64,000 bases of DNA from Rhodobacterales bacterium (GCA_021155205.1 JAJNPS010000040.1:1-64000), one strand, 5' to 3'. Shown: positions 16,474-26,370, numbered from the stretch's first letter. Notes: generated from the letters alone by a model not told the origin. Numbers and translations are program-made.

Positions 16474-17628
16474 TCACGCCCTTGCCGCCTTTGCCACTAC
16501 CTTCGAAAGTTCTGCCAGTGCGGCAGGAAGGGTGGCCATCGGGAGATAGCCGAAGCCCAAGCGGAACATGGCATTGCTTGCCCCAAACCAGCTGCCGTCA
16601 GCGACCTGCAAGTCCGCAGCAGGCAGTGCAGTCCAGAACCGATCGACAGCTGCCGCATCAAAAGACTTGGGGCTTAGCCGAATGCAGCATAGGGCACCGC
16701 TCTGCGGTTGCACCCATTCAACAAGCCCATTCTGGTCTGCGACCCATTGTGCAACCGTCTCCACTCCCTTGGCCAAGAGGGCGCGTCTGGGGCCAAGGAT
16801 CTTGTCACGGTTTTCCAGAATTGCCGCAGCCAGGGTCTCGTCCAAAGGCGAGCCGGACAGCACCGTGTTCATCTTGGCGATCGTCAGCCGCTCACGCAGC
16901 GACGGATCGCGCACTGTCAGCCAACCGACGCGCAGCCCAGGCGCGCCATGTGCCTTGGACACCGAACCGCCGGTGATGATCGCGGGATCAAGCGCGGCAG
17001 CGCTTGGTGGCGTCGGCTCATCGCCGTAGCTTGCATCGCGATAGGTCTCGTCGATGAAAAGGTGCGCTTCGGGGGCCTTCCTGCGCATCAGCGCGAGGAT
17101 CCTTTCGATCTCGGCCAACGGCGTCAGGACCCCGCTCGGGTTCTGCGGGCTGGCGATGCTGATAAGCTTTGTTTGGTCATTCAGCAGCGGTTCAAGCAGG
17201 TCTGAGGTCAGCCTGAAGCTTTGATCGAACTGCAAAGGGCAGGCGCGCAGCGTAACCCCGGTCGTCGCCAAGGTATCGTGCGCCGGCGGAAAGCAAGGGG
17301 TTGCAATGACCGCCTCATCGCCCGGACGGCAGAGTTCATGGGCGAGCAGGAACAGACCCAGCGCAGTGCCTTGTGTGGTGATGACTTCTTCGGGGGCTAC
17401 ACCGGCTTGTGCCGCAATGACCGCCCGCAAGCGAGACAGGCCGCTGGAGGAGCCGTAGCCGAGCTTCAGTCCCCTCAGCGCGTTTGCCCCGCCCGCCAAT
17501 TCGAAAAGCTCACCGCAGGTCAGGTCCTGCGCCGTGCTTTCCCCCAGGTTGAAGCGGCGGTTTACGTCGAGGAGAGAGATAATGTCATTGCGGGGAAATC
17601 GGCCCTGCCAGCCTTCCGTCTTTGTCAT
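16474..17628 (-). CDS. Class I/II PLP aminotransferase
   Basis: 384 residues with the fold-type I pattern: YGSSSGLSRLRAVIAAQAG, the SPQNPSG motif (about 158-165), FIDETYRDASYGDE, and the PLP lysine in GGSVSKAHGAPGLRVGW (about 218-234). It is similar to short plasmid aminotransferases rather than to biosynthetic AspC. It precedes the Cys/Met PLP enzyme and is divergent from a LysR-type regulator. Substrate unknown. Confidence 0.86.
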   Translation of the reverse strand: MTKTEGWQGRFPRNDIISLLDVNRRFNLGESTAQDLTCGELFELAGGANALRGLKLGYGSSSGLSRLRAVIAAQAGVAPEEVITTQGTALGLFLLAHELCRPGDEAVIATPCFPPAHDTLATTGVTLRACPLQFDQSFRLTSDLLEPLLNDQTKLISIASPQNPSGVLTPLAEIERILALMRRKAPEAHLFIDETYRDASYGDEPTPPSAAALDPAIITGGSVSKAHGAPGLRVGWLTVRDPSLRERLTIAKMNTVLSGSPLDETLAAAILENRDKILGPRRALLAKGVETVAQWVADQNGLVEWVQPQSGALCCIRLSPKSFDAAAVDRFWTALPAADLQVADGSWFGASNAMFRLGFGYLPMATLPAALAELSKVVAKAARA

Positions 17629-17909
17629 GTTGCGCTCGGCTCCGAATTGGCCTGCCGACTTAGAAGGTAAATGCCGCTACAGGTCTTGTCGAAAGTTGCG
17701 CTCGGTTGGTGTGGGGCGTGTCAGCAAGAAGGCAGCCGAGCCGCCCCGAAGGACAGCCGAAGGCTTGCATCAAAGTCAGATCGACCCTACGTCCGGATTT
17801 TCGGTGGGCTTTTTCATTTCTGACGTGGCCCTTGCTGGCGGGATGGGCGTGGCACAAGCTGGCAGGAGTCGAAGGATGCTGTCGTCGAATATTGGTTTGC
17901 CGAGGTGGG

Positions 17910-18806
17910 ATGGACACACGTTTTCTGGAAAGCTTCGTCGTTGTGGTCGAGGCCGGCTCGATCGCCGCCGCTTCGCGTCGGTTGAACGTCACTCAGGCAG
18001 CGTTGGCACAACGCCTCAAAGCGCTGGAACGGGACATCGGGGTTCCTTTGGTGTCCCGGGTTGGCCAGACCGTCAAACCCACTGCTGCCGGCCTCGCTGT
18101 GATGGGGAAAGCACACGAGCTGTTGGCAACCGTACGACAGATCAGGGCCGTCGCGGCAGAAGACGCCAATATCGGCGAACTGCGTCTGGGGGCAATTTCC
18201 ACTGCCATGATCGGCATCCTGCCCACCGCGCTAGAGGATTTTTGCCGGTCGCTGCCGCGCGTGACGGTGCATCTGACGCCCGACATTTCAGAGGCGCTTT
18301 TTGCCAGTGTCGTCGAAGGCAACCTGGACGCTGCCGTCATAATCCGACCACCGCATTTCACCATTCCCAAGACCTGTGACTGGAAGGTCCTGCTGGAGGA
18401 AGAATTCATCGTTCTGAAGTCTGCGGCCGTCGCCTGCGATGACGGGCTCGCCCTGCTTCGCGAACAACCCTTCATTCGCTATGATCGCAATCATTGGGAT
18501 GGTCAGATCGCCGAGCGCTTTCTTTCGAAGAACGACATTCATCCGCAGGAGCGGTTCGAGCTGGACGGCTTTGATGCCATCGCCGCGCTGGTTCGGAAGA
18601 ATCTCGGCGTATCGCTGGTTCCCAACTCTTACCTGCCGGGAGCTTTGAGCGGCGATCTGGTCAAGGTCTCGCTGGGGGCAGAGCAGCCTTTTCGCGAGAT
18701 CATTTTTCTGTCGAACCGGTCGTCGCCCAATTCCCGTTTTCTTGAGATATTCCATCAATGCCTGAAATCAGGCGTTGCCGCATCGCAGGACAGACGTGGC
18801 GGCTGA
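17910..18806 (+). CDS. LysR family transcriptional regulator
   Basis: 298 residues from ATG 17910 (MDTRFLESFVVVVEAGSIAA), chosen for the GAGG just upstream and the canonical LysR N-terminus; the frame is open from 17706. The HTH is at about 18-50 (ASRRLNVTQAALAQRLKALE), followed by the two-lobe effector domain. The 281-bp gap to the divergent aminotransferase presumably holds its operator. It most likely controls the aminotransferase/Cys-Met enzyme pair. Confidence 0.9.
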   Translation: MDTRFLESFVVVVEAGSIAAASRRLNVTQAALAQRLKALERDIGVPLVSRVGQTVKPTAAGLAVMGKAHELLATVRQIRAVAAEDANIGELRLGAISTAMIGILPTALEDFCRSLPRVTVHLTPDISEALFASVVEGNLDAAVIIRPPHFTIPKTCDWKVLLEEEFIVLKSAAVACDDGLALLREQPFIRYDRNHWDGQIAERFLSKNDIHPQERFELDGFDAIAALVRKNLGVSLVPNSYLPGALSGDLVKVSLGAEQPFREIIFLSNRSSPNSRFLEIFHQCLKSGVAASQDRRGG

Positions 18807-18899
18807 TAGACCGGGTGCCATGGCGACCTGCGCGACCGGATTTACCCGAATGCGGCACTTTTGGAAGCCAAGCCGCCCCGGCAGGTCATGCTTGGGTCG

Positions 18900-19589
18900 T
18901 CAGACGTGGCCATATTTTGCCAGCGCTTCTGCAAGGGTAAGTCCCTTGGCCAGTTCGGCGCGGATCTGCACTTCCTTTTGCGTCAGGTCTTCGGCCTTGG
19001 CCAGAACCTCTTCCAGGCAATCCTGCGGAACCACGACGACGCCGTCTTCGTCGCCGAGAAGGAAATCGCCGGGGGTCACGGTGACATATTCGCTGGTGGC
19101 ACCGCGCATATAGACGGGGATCTGGTTTGCCGTGACTTTCCAGCGCCCGATGGATTGCACCGGTGTGCGGTAGCGGGCAAAGACCGGAAACTGGTGCACC
19201 CCAAGCCAGCGCACGTCGCGAATGCCGCCATCGACGATGGCTCCCACGCAACCGCGCTCTTTCATGCCAAGGGCGATCAACTCGCCAAAATAGCAGATCC
19301 CCTCACCGTCGCCGCTCCAGACCGAAACCTCGTCAGACGAGATCAACTGGCAGGCCCTCATCTTTTCGGCATCGCCGGTGCCTTCATAGGGGGTCATCTG
19401 CCCGCGGATTGTGAAGGCGAAACCGGCCAGCCGGCCAGCCTCTGCCGGATAGGGCGCTAAATCGGCGCGCAGTGCCTGATTGGGCCGACCGATCATGTCG
19501 AGCGCGTCCATGACATTGGAGGAATCGACGGCCAGGAAGCGCTGCCTGATCCCGGCGCGGGCTTCTTGGGTGAGTGAATAGGGGCTCAT
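18900..19589 (-). CDS. RraA-like / 4-hydroxy-4-methyl-2-oxoglutarate aldolase family
   Basis: 229 residues from ATG 19587-19589 with GGAG upstream. The RraA fold is shown by VMDALDMIGRPNQ, the substrate/metal motif VGAIVDGGIRDVRWL, and GDFLLGDEDGVVVVPQDCLEEVL. Family members are either retro-aldol enzymes for oxo acids or RNase E inhibitors. The catabolic setting (13 bp downstream of an aminotransferase, near a DapA-family aldolase) favours an aldolase or oxaloacetate decarboxylase role. Confidence 0.85.
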   Translation of the reverse strand: MSPYSLTQEARAGIRQRFLAVDSSNVMDALDMIGRPNQALRADLAPYPAEAGRLAGFAFTIRGQMTPYEGTGDAEKMRACQLISSDEVSVWSGDGEGICYFGELIALGMKERGCVGAIVDGGIRDVRWLGVHQFPVFARYRTPVQSIGRWKVTANQIPVYMRGATSEYVTVTPGDFLLGDEDGVVVVPQDCLEEVLAKAEDLTQKEVQIRAELAKGLTLAEALAKYGHV

Positions 19590-19602
19590 GTAAGGGGTCT
19601 CC

Positions 19603-20841
19603 TTATTCTTGATGGTGATTGGGGCTAAGTCGGGCGCAGGCCGCCGCGATGGCGCGGCAGGCGGTCTGCAGAATGTCCAGAGGCTCTGCGATCGAGATGC
19701 GGATATAGGGCGAAAGCCCGAAGGCCGTGCCGGGCACGACAGCAACACCCGCCTCTTCCAGCAAGTAGGTTGCAAAGGCCGCGTCGCTGTCGATTTCGAT
19801 GCCAGCGGGCGTCGTGCTTCCGATGAGACCGCGACAGGACGGGAAGAGGTAGAAGGCACCGCCCGATCCGGAGCAGCTCAGCCCGTCGATGGCATTGAGC
19901 CAGGTCAGGCATTTGGTGCGGCGTTCGTCATAGGCCGCAAGATGCGCGGGCAGGAAATCCATCGGCGAAGACAGCGCGACGCGGGCGGCTTCTTGTGCGA
20001 TGGAATTGGGGTTCGAGGTGGAGTGCGACTGGATCTTGGCCATCGCGGCCACCAGATCCCGGGGGCCCGCGCCATAGCCGATGCGCCAGCCGGTCATGGC
20101 GTAGGACTTTGACACGCCATTGCACAGCAGCGTGCGGTCGCGCAATTCGGGCAGCAAAGCCGGCAGGATGTCCTGCTTGCGCCCGTCGAACAGGATATGC
20201 TCGTAGATGTCGTCGGTGAGCAGGAACACATCCGGAAACAGGAGCAGTTCCTGGCCCAGGTGCCGCAATTCATCCGCCGAATAGCAGGCACCCGACGGGT
20301 TGTTCGGATTGTTGACAACCACCCATTTCGTCCGGTCGGTCAGCGCGGCCTTCAGTTTGGGGGCGGTCAGCTTGAAGCCCGTATCCTCGCCGCATTCAAC
20401 AAAGATCGGCGTCCCTCCCGCCAGTCGCACCATCTCGGGATAGGACACCCAGTAGGGGGTTGGAATGACGACTTCATCGCCAGGTTCGACAGTGGCGAAC
20501 ATGGCGTTGAAGAGAACCTGTTTCCCACCGGTGGAAACGATGATTTCATCGGGCGAATAGGCCAACCCGTTCTGCCGCAAGAGCTTGTCGGCTATCGCCT
20601 GTTTCAGCGCCTCGGTGCCCTCGGTTGCGGTATACCGGGTGTGGCCCGCTTCGATCGCCGCCTTTGCCGCATCTCTGATATGCTTGGGCGTATCGAAATC
20701 GGGCTCGCCTTCGGAAAGCCGGATGATCTTGCGGCCCTGAGATGCCAGCTCTGCCGCCCGTCGGGTTACAGCGGCAGTTGCAGAGGGGGCCACGTTACGA
20801 ACACGAGTTGCCAGAAACGCCACGATACCTGAAGCCTCCAT
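19603..20841 (-). CDS. Aspartate aminotransferase-type class I aminotransferase
   Basis: 412 residues. Clear type I-gamma aspartate aminotransferase pattern: SEGEPDFDTPKHIRDAA, YTATEGTEALKQAIADKL, VVNNPNNPSGA, the PLP lysine in CNGVSKSYAMTGWRIGYGAG, and a C-terminal arginine segment LSPYIRISIAEP. It would make an oxo acid that the adjacent RraA-like aldolase could cleave, and the divergent SDR and DapA-type genes continue the theme. The amino donor is not determined. Confidence 0.88.
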   Translation of the reverse strand: MEASGIVAFLATRVRNVAPSATAAVTRRAAELASQGRKIIRLSEGEPDFDTPKHIRDAAKAAIEAGHTRYTATEGTEALKQAIADKLLRQNGLAYSPDEIIVSTGGKQVLFNAMFATVEPGDEVVIPTPYWVSYPEMVRLAGGTPIFVECGEDTGFKLTAPKLKAALTDRTKWVVVNNPNNPSGACYSADELRHLGQELLLFPDVFLLTDDIYEHILFDGRKQDILPALLPELRDRTLLCNGVSKSYAMTGWRIGYGAGPRDLVAAMAKIQSHSTSNPNSIAQEAARVALSSPMDFLPAHLAAYDERRTKCLTWLNAIDGLSCSGSGGAFYLFPSCRGLIGSTTPAGIEIDSDAAFATYLLEEAGVAVVPGTAFGLSPYIRISIAEPLDILQTACRAIAAACARLSPNHHQE

Positions 20842-21033
20842 TTTTCAGGCCCCAATGTCGCCGGATTTCCGGTTCGCACAACGAAGTTTGCCTTTCTTCT
20901 GAAACGAGGATTTGCCGGGAAGCCGCAACGGGTGACTTCGGATTTTGTTGGGTCTCAAACCGCAAAAACTCGGCATCGGATTGGGTGCCTGCAGGGTATT
21001 GAAGGCGGAATTCGGCAGGATAGGACAAAGCAC

Positions 21034-21810
21034 ATGGAGTTGGGACTCAAGGATCGTGTGGCGCTGGTGCTCGGTGCTGGCGGCGGCCTCGGCCGGGCCA
21101 TCTCGGAGACGCTGGCGCGGGAGGGCGCGCGGGTTGCCGCCTCCGATATCAACCTTGCAGCGGCCGAACAGACTGCAGCCGCCGCGGGCAACGGTGCGCT
21201 CGCCATGGCTTGGGACCTGGGCGATTTCGCGTCGATTGACGGCAATGTCGGACGAATAGAGGCTGGCCTTGGTCCGGTCGATATCCTTGTGGCAATCACC
21301 GGTGGGCCGCCGCCCGGTGCGATCAGCGGCCAGTCGCCGGAGACCTGGCGCAAGTTGTTCGACCAGATGGTTGTGTCGGTCATGGCCATCACCGATCGGG
21401 TGTCGCCCGGAATGTGTCAGCGCGGCTGGGGCCGGATCATCACCTCGGCGTCGTCGGGCGTCGTCTCGCCGATCCCGAATCTCGGGCTGTCCAACGCCTT
21501 GCGGATGAGCCTGGTGGGGTGGTCCAAGACGCTGGCCGCCGAAGTTGGGGCCTTCGGTGTGACCAGCAATGTGATCCTACCAGGGCGGATCGCCACGCAT
21601 CGCATCTCGTTTCTGGATGACCGAAAGGCAGAGCGTGAGGGACGTAGCCCCGCCGAGGTGCGGGCCGACAGTCTCGCGGCGATTCCGCTGGGCCGTTACG
21701 GAGCGCCGCAGGAATATGCCGATGTCGTGGCCTTCCTTGCCTCGGATCGCGCCTCCTATATCACCGGCAGTCAGATCCGGGTCGATGGCGGCTATATAAG
21801 CAGTATCTGA
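21034..21810 (+). CDS. SDR family protein lacking the Tyr-Lys catalytic pair
   Basis: 258 residues from ATG 21034; the frame is open from 20932 but AGGA and a typical SDR N-terminus (LKDRVALVLGAGGGLGRAIS) fit here. The NAD(P) turn GAGGGLG, a DINLA stretch and ITSASSG (Ser) are present. Where YxxxK should follow, the sequence reads LSNALRMSLVGWSK, so both Tyr and Lys are absent. Such atypical SDRs form a recurring subgroup annotated as oxidoreductases, and catalysis may differ. It lies 63 bp before the DapA-family gene. Confidence 0.85.
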   Translation: MELGLKDRVALVLGAGGGLGRAISETLAREGARVAASDINLAAAEQTAAAAGNGALAMAWDLGDFASIDGNVGRIEAGLGPVDILVAITGGPPPGAISGQSPETWRKLFDQMVVSVMAITDRVSPGMCQRGWGRIITSASSGVVSPIPNLGLSNALRMSLVGWSKTLAAEVGAFGVTSNVILPGRIATHRISFLDDRKAEREGRSPAEVRADSLAAIPLGRYGAPQEYADVVAFLASDRASYITGSQIRVDGGYISSI

Positions 21811-21873
21811 GCGGGGAAGAACGGCCCAGGAAGATAACAAACGGGGCAGACTTGCCCCCATGAGGGATGCGCA

Positions 21874-22797
21874 ATGATCACCACCGCCACCAAGGGCGTT
21901 TACACCATAGCCCCGACGCCCTTCCTGCCGGACGGCGGTCTGGACGTGGCCTCGTTGGGGCAGATGACCGCGTGGTATCGGCAACGCGGGGTCGATGGCC
22001 TGACCATTCTTGGCATCATGGGCGAGGCACACAAGCTTGAGCCGGAAGAGAGCGTGACCGTGGTCCGGGAGGTCATCGCGGCGGCGGTGGGGCTTCCGGT
22101 GGTCGTGGGCATTTCGGCACCGGGCTATGCGGCTATGCGCAGTCTTGCTGACATATCGATGCAGCTTGGCGCTGCCGGGGTGATGATGACCCCGCCCGCC
22201 GCGATGCGCACCGATGACCAGATTGTCGGCTGGTTCGCGGGTGCCGTCGCAGCTATCGGCACGGATGTGCCCTGGGTTCTGCAGGACCATCCGACCATGA
22301 CCGGCGTCATCATGGCACCCTCCGTGATCCGCCGCGTGGCTGAAGCGCATCCCTCCTGCGTGATGCTGAAGCACGAGGACTGGCCGGGTCTGGAAAAGCT
22401 CAGCACGATCCGCAAATGGCAGGCCGAGGGTGCGATGCGACCGCTCTCCATTCTTTGCGGCAACGGTGCGCTGTTTCTGGATCTGGAGATGGGCCGCGGC
22501 GCGAATGGCGCGATGACGGGTTACGCATTCCCCGAAATGCTGCGCCGTGTGGTCGACCTTTCTGCAAGCGATCCAGAAGCCGCTGCCGAAGTCTTCAACG
22601 CACATCTGCCCTTGTTGCGTTATGAGCATCAGTCTGGGATCGGCTTGACTGTCCGCAAGCATGTCCTTGCACGGAGAGGGGCAATCGCCCATCCTTCACT
22701 TCGTTCGCCCGGCACCCGGCTCGGTCTGGAGGCGGAAGCCGAAGTGGCGCGGCTGTTGGCCCGACTTCTTCGCAGCGATCCCGGTTGCGGTCTTTGA
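21874..22797 (+). CDS. DapA-family (NAL) Schiff-base aldolase or lyase
   Basis: 307 residues of the dihydrodipicolinate synthase/N-acetylneuraminate lyase superfamily: TIAPTPFLPDGGLDVASL, LTILGIMGEAHKLEPEE, GISAPGYAAMRSLADISMQL, and the Schiff-base lysine in CVMLKHEDWPGLEKL (about residue 163). The tyrosine usually supplied by a YNxP-like motif is replaced (QDHPTMTG), so this is not a true DapA. Context with oxo-acid enzymes suggests an aldolase or dehydratase in catabolism. Substrate unknown. Confidence 0.85.
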   Translation: MITTATKGVYTIAPTPFLPDGGLDVASLGQMTAWYRQRGVDGLTILGIMGEAHKLEPEESVTVVREVIAAAVGLPVVVGISAPGYAAMRSLADISMQLGAAGVMMTPPAAMRTDDQIVGWFAGAVAAIGTDVPWVLQDHPTMTGVIMAPSVIRRVAEAHPSCVMLKHEDWPGLEKLSTIRKWQAEGAMRPLSILCGNGALFLDLEMGRGANGAMTGYAFPEMLRRVVDLSASDPEAAAEVFNAHLPLLRYEHQSGIGLTVRKHVLARRGAIAHPSLRSPGTRLGLEAEAEVARLLARLLRSDPGCGL

Positions 22798-23038
22798 TTC
22801 CTTAAGCGCTGGGGCGTCGACCAATCCTGCAGTCATTCCCGGAGGAAGAAAGTCGATGAATGCAGAACTTCATGTCTTCCGGTTGCACAGGTGTCGAAAA
22901 GCTACAGGTCAAGTACGACGCGGGTCGCTTTTCCACGGCGATGCGGTTGCCAAGTTCTGCGCTGGTTGAAAAGCGGACGTGAATTGGGGCACGATCAGCC
23001 GTTGGTCAATTTGCGGGCCGCAGGTGCGGATTCAAAGT
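22798..23038. other. Gap with no recognisable gene
   Basis: 240 bp between the DapA-type gene and the remains of a dioxygenase. Short frames only, none convincing. It belongs to the decayed stretch that follows. Confidence 0.4.
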
Positions 23039-23557
23039 CTATCTGGCCGCCGAAAGCGCGCCGCGCGCGACCTGCTCTTCTTCGATGGATTCATACGGCG
23101 CCCGGAAATTCCCCTCACCAAAGCCTTCGTCGCCCTTGCGCTGAATGAACTCGAAGAAGATCGGTCCGATCACCGTCTTAGAGAAGATCTGCAGCAGGAT
23201 CTTGGTCCAGCCGCCGTTCACCACATCCTCGCCGTCGATCAGGACCCCGTGTGGCGCAGGCGCTCCGTCGGCTCGCTATGACCGACGACACTGGCATAGC
23301 TGCGGTTGCAATAGGCCTCGGACGGGTCGGGCATGAATTTGTGACCGTTGGCGGCCAGCTTGTCGTTGCATCGTAGATGGCATCGGTGCCCAAGGCCATA
23401 TGCCCTCGCCGCTGCAACGCTTGAGGCAATCCACGATCTGGCTGGTATCATCTTTGGATTCGGTGAGTGGGATCCGGATCTTGCCGCAAGGCGAAGTGAT
23501 GGCGCGGCTGACCACGCCGGTGATGCGCCCGTCGCTGTCCAATTTTGTCACCAGCAC
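23039..23557 (-). pseudogene. 4-hydroxyphenylpyruvate dioxygenase remnant (C-terminal half)
   Basis: Several frames on the minus strand together read like the C-terminal half of HPPD. The order is GRITGVVSRAITSPCGKIRI, then GEGIQHIALGTDAIYDAT-like and HKFMPDPSEAY-like pieces, then LLQIFSKTVIGPIFFEFIQR and GDEGFGEGNFRAPYESIEE. At least two frameshifts separate these blocks, and the N-terminal half is absent. HPPD makes homogentisate from the tyrosine-derived oxo acid. This copy cannot be functional as it stands. Confidence 0.8.
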
Positions 23558-23755
23558 GCTGCTGACGCATGAATCCGTCGCACATGTCAAAACTGCCACC
23601 GTGCTTGATGCGCCCAATGAAGGGTGCGGCCTTGATCTTGGTTGACGCGGGGTGAGGATCAAGTGTCACCGGCGCGGGATCGTGTTGACGGGCTCGCCAC
23701 CCAGCCCGAGGGAAAGTATGGTCTTCCCGTTCAAAACTCCTGCCGGTGAACGACC

Positions 23756-24321
23756 ATGAACCTACGACAACTGCAGTATTTCTGCGTCCTCGCCGACGAA
23801 CTGCATTTTCGACGTGCTGCCGAAAAGCTCAACATCACCTAGGCACCGCTTTCGATGGCCATTCAGGCGCTCGAAACGGAGTTGGGCGCCCAGCTGTTCA
23901 TCCGAAACCAGCGCAAGGTGGTGTTGTCCGAGGTGGGCGTGGCGTTGCGCGAGCATGCCGACAACATTCCGGATCGGGTGGATCGCTGCCAGGAGGACAT
24001 CAAGGCGATCACGGCCGGGGCCGCAGGGCGGCTGGGGATCGGGTTCACCGCCGCTTCCTCGCTGCTCTCACCGTTCCCTTCACTGATCCATGCCTTTCGC
24101 ACCCGTTATCCGGAAGTGCTGGTGACCCTGCAGGATCTGACGACGCTGGCCCAGATTGCCGCTCTGGAAAAAACGAGATTGACGTCGGCGTGATCCGACG
24201 CCCGCAAAGCCGACTGAGTTCCGCGATTTCGCTGCGCAAGCTGACCACGGACCGGTTGGTGATCGCCATGCATTCCAGCCACGAGTTGCTTTCGCGGGAG
24301 CGGCTGGAAATCGCCGATCCG
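23756..24321 (+). pseudogene. LysR-family regulator, broken
   Basis: Starts MNLRQLQYFCVLADELHFRR, a perfect LysR HTH start. It has an in-frame TAG at 23840-23842 in place of the usual Gln of the NITQAPLS motif. It reads on (MAIQALETELGAQLFIRNQR) to about 24170, where a frameshift in a run of six A residues occurs before NEIDVGVIRRPQSRL. At about 24320 it is joined to an unrelated AraC tail. Three independent lesions make this a pseudogene rather than a sequencing slip. Confidence 0.85.
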
Positions 24322-24414
24322 GCCTATTTCGTGCGGGTCTTCCGTTTGGGGATGGGATTTTCGCCTACCGAGTACCGCCGAAAGATCAATCAGGAAGAAG
24401 GCCGCGCCAGCTAA
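24322..24414 (+). pseudogene. AraC-family C-terminal fragment
   Basis: About 30 codons (AYFVRVFRLGMGFSPTEYRR, then KINQEEG) match the last helix of an AraC-family second HTH. They are fused in frame to the preceding LysR remnant. An internal deletion most likely joined two neighbouring regulator genes. Confidence 0.7.
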
Positions 24415-24538
24415 GGTCTAGGGTCTTCTGGTGCCAATGACCAAGCTTTGCGCGCCGTGTCAGGCGAGCGAAGCCCGACCGGGGCCGCAAACTCTGAGAG
24501 CGCGGGTGCCGATGCGATCGCGGAGCAAAGTAACCGGG

Positions 24539-24874
24539 ATGAATAGTTTCAGCGCAAATCAAGCCCTGCTGGCTACGAAGGCCGGTGCCACCTACATCTC
24601 CCCCTTCGTAGGTCGTCTTGATGATATAAATCTGGATGGGATGGAGTTGATCCGCGAGATCCGACGGATATACGACAACTATGCCTTCGAAACCGAAATT
24701 CTGGCGGCCTCGATCCGGTCTGGTAATCACGTCACGCAAGCTGCTCTTGCGGGCGCCAATGCGGTTACGGCCCCATTCTCGGTGATCCGGGGCTTGGCTT
24801 CTCATGTGTTGACGGACAAGGGCTTGCAGCAATTTGCCAAGGACTGGGCCGCAACCGGTCAGTCCATCCTGTGA
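24539..24874 (+). pseudogene. Transaldolase (TalC/FSA-type) C-terminal fragment
   Basis: About 110 codons match the second half of a small transaldolase barrel: FSANQALLATKAGATYISPF, VGRLDDINLDGMELIREI, TEILAASIRSGNHVTQAALA, then VLTDKGLQQFAKDW. The N-terminal half, including the Schiff-base lysine strand, is missing, so the fragment cannot form a barrel. It may be a leftover of a sugar-phosphate gene from an earlier arrangement. Confidence 0.8.
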
Positions 24875-25027
24875 CTGCCGTGCCTGTGGTGGGCAGGATT
24901 CGGCGCATGCGCCAAGACCAACTGGCATGCGGGTCGACTGGTGTAACGGACTGCACCATCAAATTGATAGAACGAGCGACGGAAAGGCGTCGCCCGTGCG
25001 TTTACCACCTTGGATCAACGGGAGTAT

Positions 25028-26332
25028 ATGATGATACGCAGGACTTTTTTGCTGTCGGGGTTTGGCTTGACCGTCGCGGCCATGGTGTCGGCCCTACGCG
25101 CCTCGGCGCAAGACGTAGCTGCACCCGCCTATATTCTGGGGGCGACCGCGATTACGCAGGTTTTTGGTGCGGGCCAACGGCTGGTAGGTGTTGCGATCCA
25201 GCAGGATCGCGCGGTGGACTCCGCCGCCCTTGATCCGACGCTTTACAGCGTCGAGGGTCGCACGATCACCAAGGTCTATGCCTCGGCATCGGCCATGCCT
25301 GGGCAGGAAGATGCAACTGGCGACTGGATCGTTCTGGATTTGTCTCCCGACGACGCAACGGCCTCGCTTTTCGTGACGGATGGGCGCGACGTCAAGCGCT
25401 TGCCCGCAGCGACAACCGTGAAGATCACCCCCAAAAGCGCTGCATTGGCGGATGGCGCGCCGTCCGGGCCACCCGACTTCAATGCGATTCCGCGTTCTCT
25501 GCCAACGAACACCAGCCTGAATCTTGTGGTGGATGACTTTGAACAGGGCGAGTTCCACGACGAGGCTACCGGCGACATCTTGGCCTATAACCTCTATGAG
25601 CCGAAGGACCGCGACCCTTCCAAACCACTGCCGCTGGTGCTTTTCATGCATGATGCAGGCAATACGAGTCCGCTGGTTGACACGACGCTGGTCCAGGGGC
25701 TGGGCGCCGTGTCCTGGGCAGGCCCAGAGGATCAGGCCAGACACCCGGCTCTTGTCCTGGCGCCGCAGTATGCCAGCCAGACTGTGGACGACAGTTCAAA
25801 CGCCACATCGCTTCTGGACACGACGTTGCACTTGCTGGACCACATCGCGAAGACACGGAATGTGGACCTTTCGCGGATCTATACCACCGGGCAGTCCGGC
25901 GGCGGGATGATGTCCATCGCAATGCTGGTCAAGAACCCGGACCTCTTCGCAGCGGCCTTTCTGGTGGCGTGCCAATGGGATACTGCAGTGGTCAAACCAT
26001 TGGCCAGGCAAAAGCTTTGGGTCGTTGTGGCAGAGGGTGATGAAAAGGCATTCCCAGGCCAGACCGCCATCATGGAGGTGATCGAAGCCGAGGGAACCAC
26101 CCACTCCGAAGCCTTCTGGGACGGCACTGCCGATGCAGCTACTTTTGCCAAGGCGGTCGAAGTTCAGGCGGCGGCGGCCAATTCGGTGAACTTCTCGGTC
26201 CTCAAAAAGGGCACTGTGGTTCCCTCAGGTCAGGAAGACACACCCGGCTCCAACCATGTCAACACCTGGCGCATCGCCTATGCCATTCCCGGCATCCGCG
26301 ACTGGATCATGCAGCAGGTGAAGGCAACCTGA
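25028..26332 (+). CDS. Exported alpha/beta hydrolase (PHB-depolymerase/esterase-like)
   Basis: 434 residues from ATG 25028, with GGGAG just upstream. The N-terminus (MMIRRTFLLSGFGLTVAAMV) looks like a Tat or Sec signal peptide, with predicted cleavage near ALRASA-QD. A lead domain of about 150 residues precedes a catalytic alpha/beta-hydrolase domain: PLPLVLFMHDAGN, the nucleophile elbow TGQSGGGMMSIAML, and a His near GSNHVNTW. The pattern resembles secreted polyhydroxyalkanoate depolymerase or feruloyl-esterase-like enzymes. It is intact although it stands between degraded genes. Confidence 0.8.
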   Translation: MMIRRTFLLSGFGLTVAAMVSALRASAQDVAAPAYILGATAITQVFGAGQRLVGVAIQQDRAVDSAALDPTLYSVEGRTITKVYASASAMPGQEDATGDWIVLDLSPDDATASLFVTDGRDVKRLPAATTVKITPKSAALADGAPSGPPDFNAIPRSLPTNTSLNLVVDDFEQGEFHDEATGDILAYNLYEPKDRDPSKPLPLVLFMHDAGNTSPLVDTTLVQGLGAVSWAGPEDQARHPALVLAPQYASQTVDDSSNATSLLDTTLHLLDHIAKTRNVDLSRIYTTGQSGGGMMSIAMLVKNPDLFAAAFLVACQWDTAVVKPLARQKLWVVVAEGDEKAFPGQTAIMEVIEAEGTTHSEAFWDGTADAATFAKAVEVQAAAANSVNFSVLKKGTVVPSGQEDTPGSNHVNTWRIAYAIPGIRDWIMQQVKAT

Positions 26333-26370
26333 ACCCAGCCCAACTCTGTTGCACCCAATTGATCGATTTG

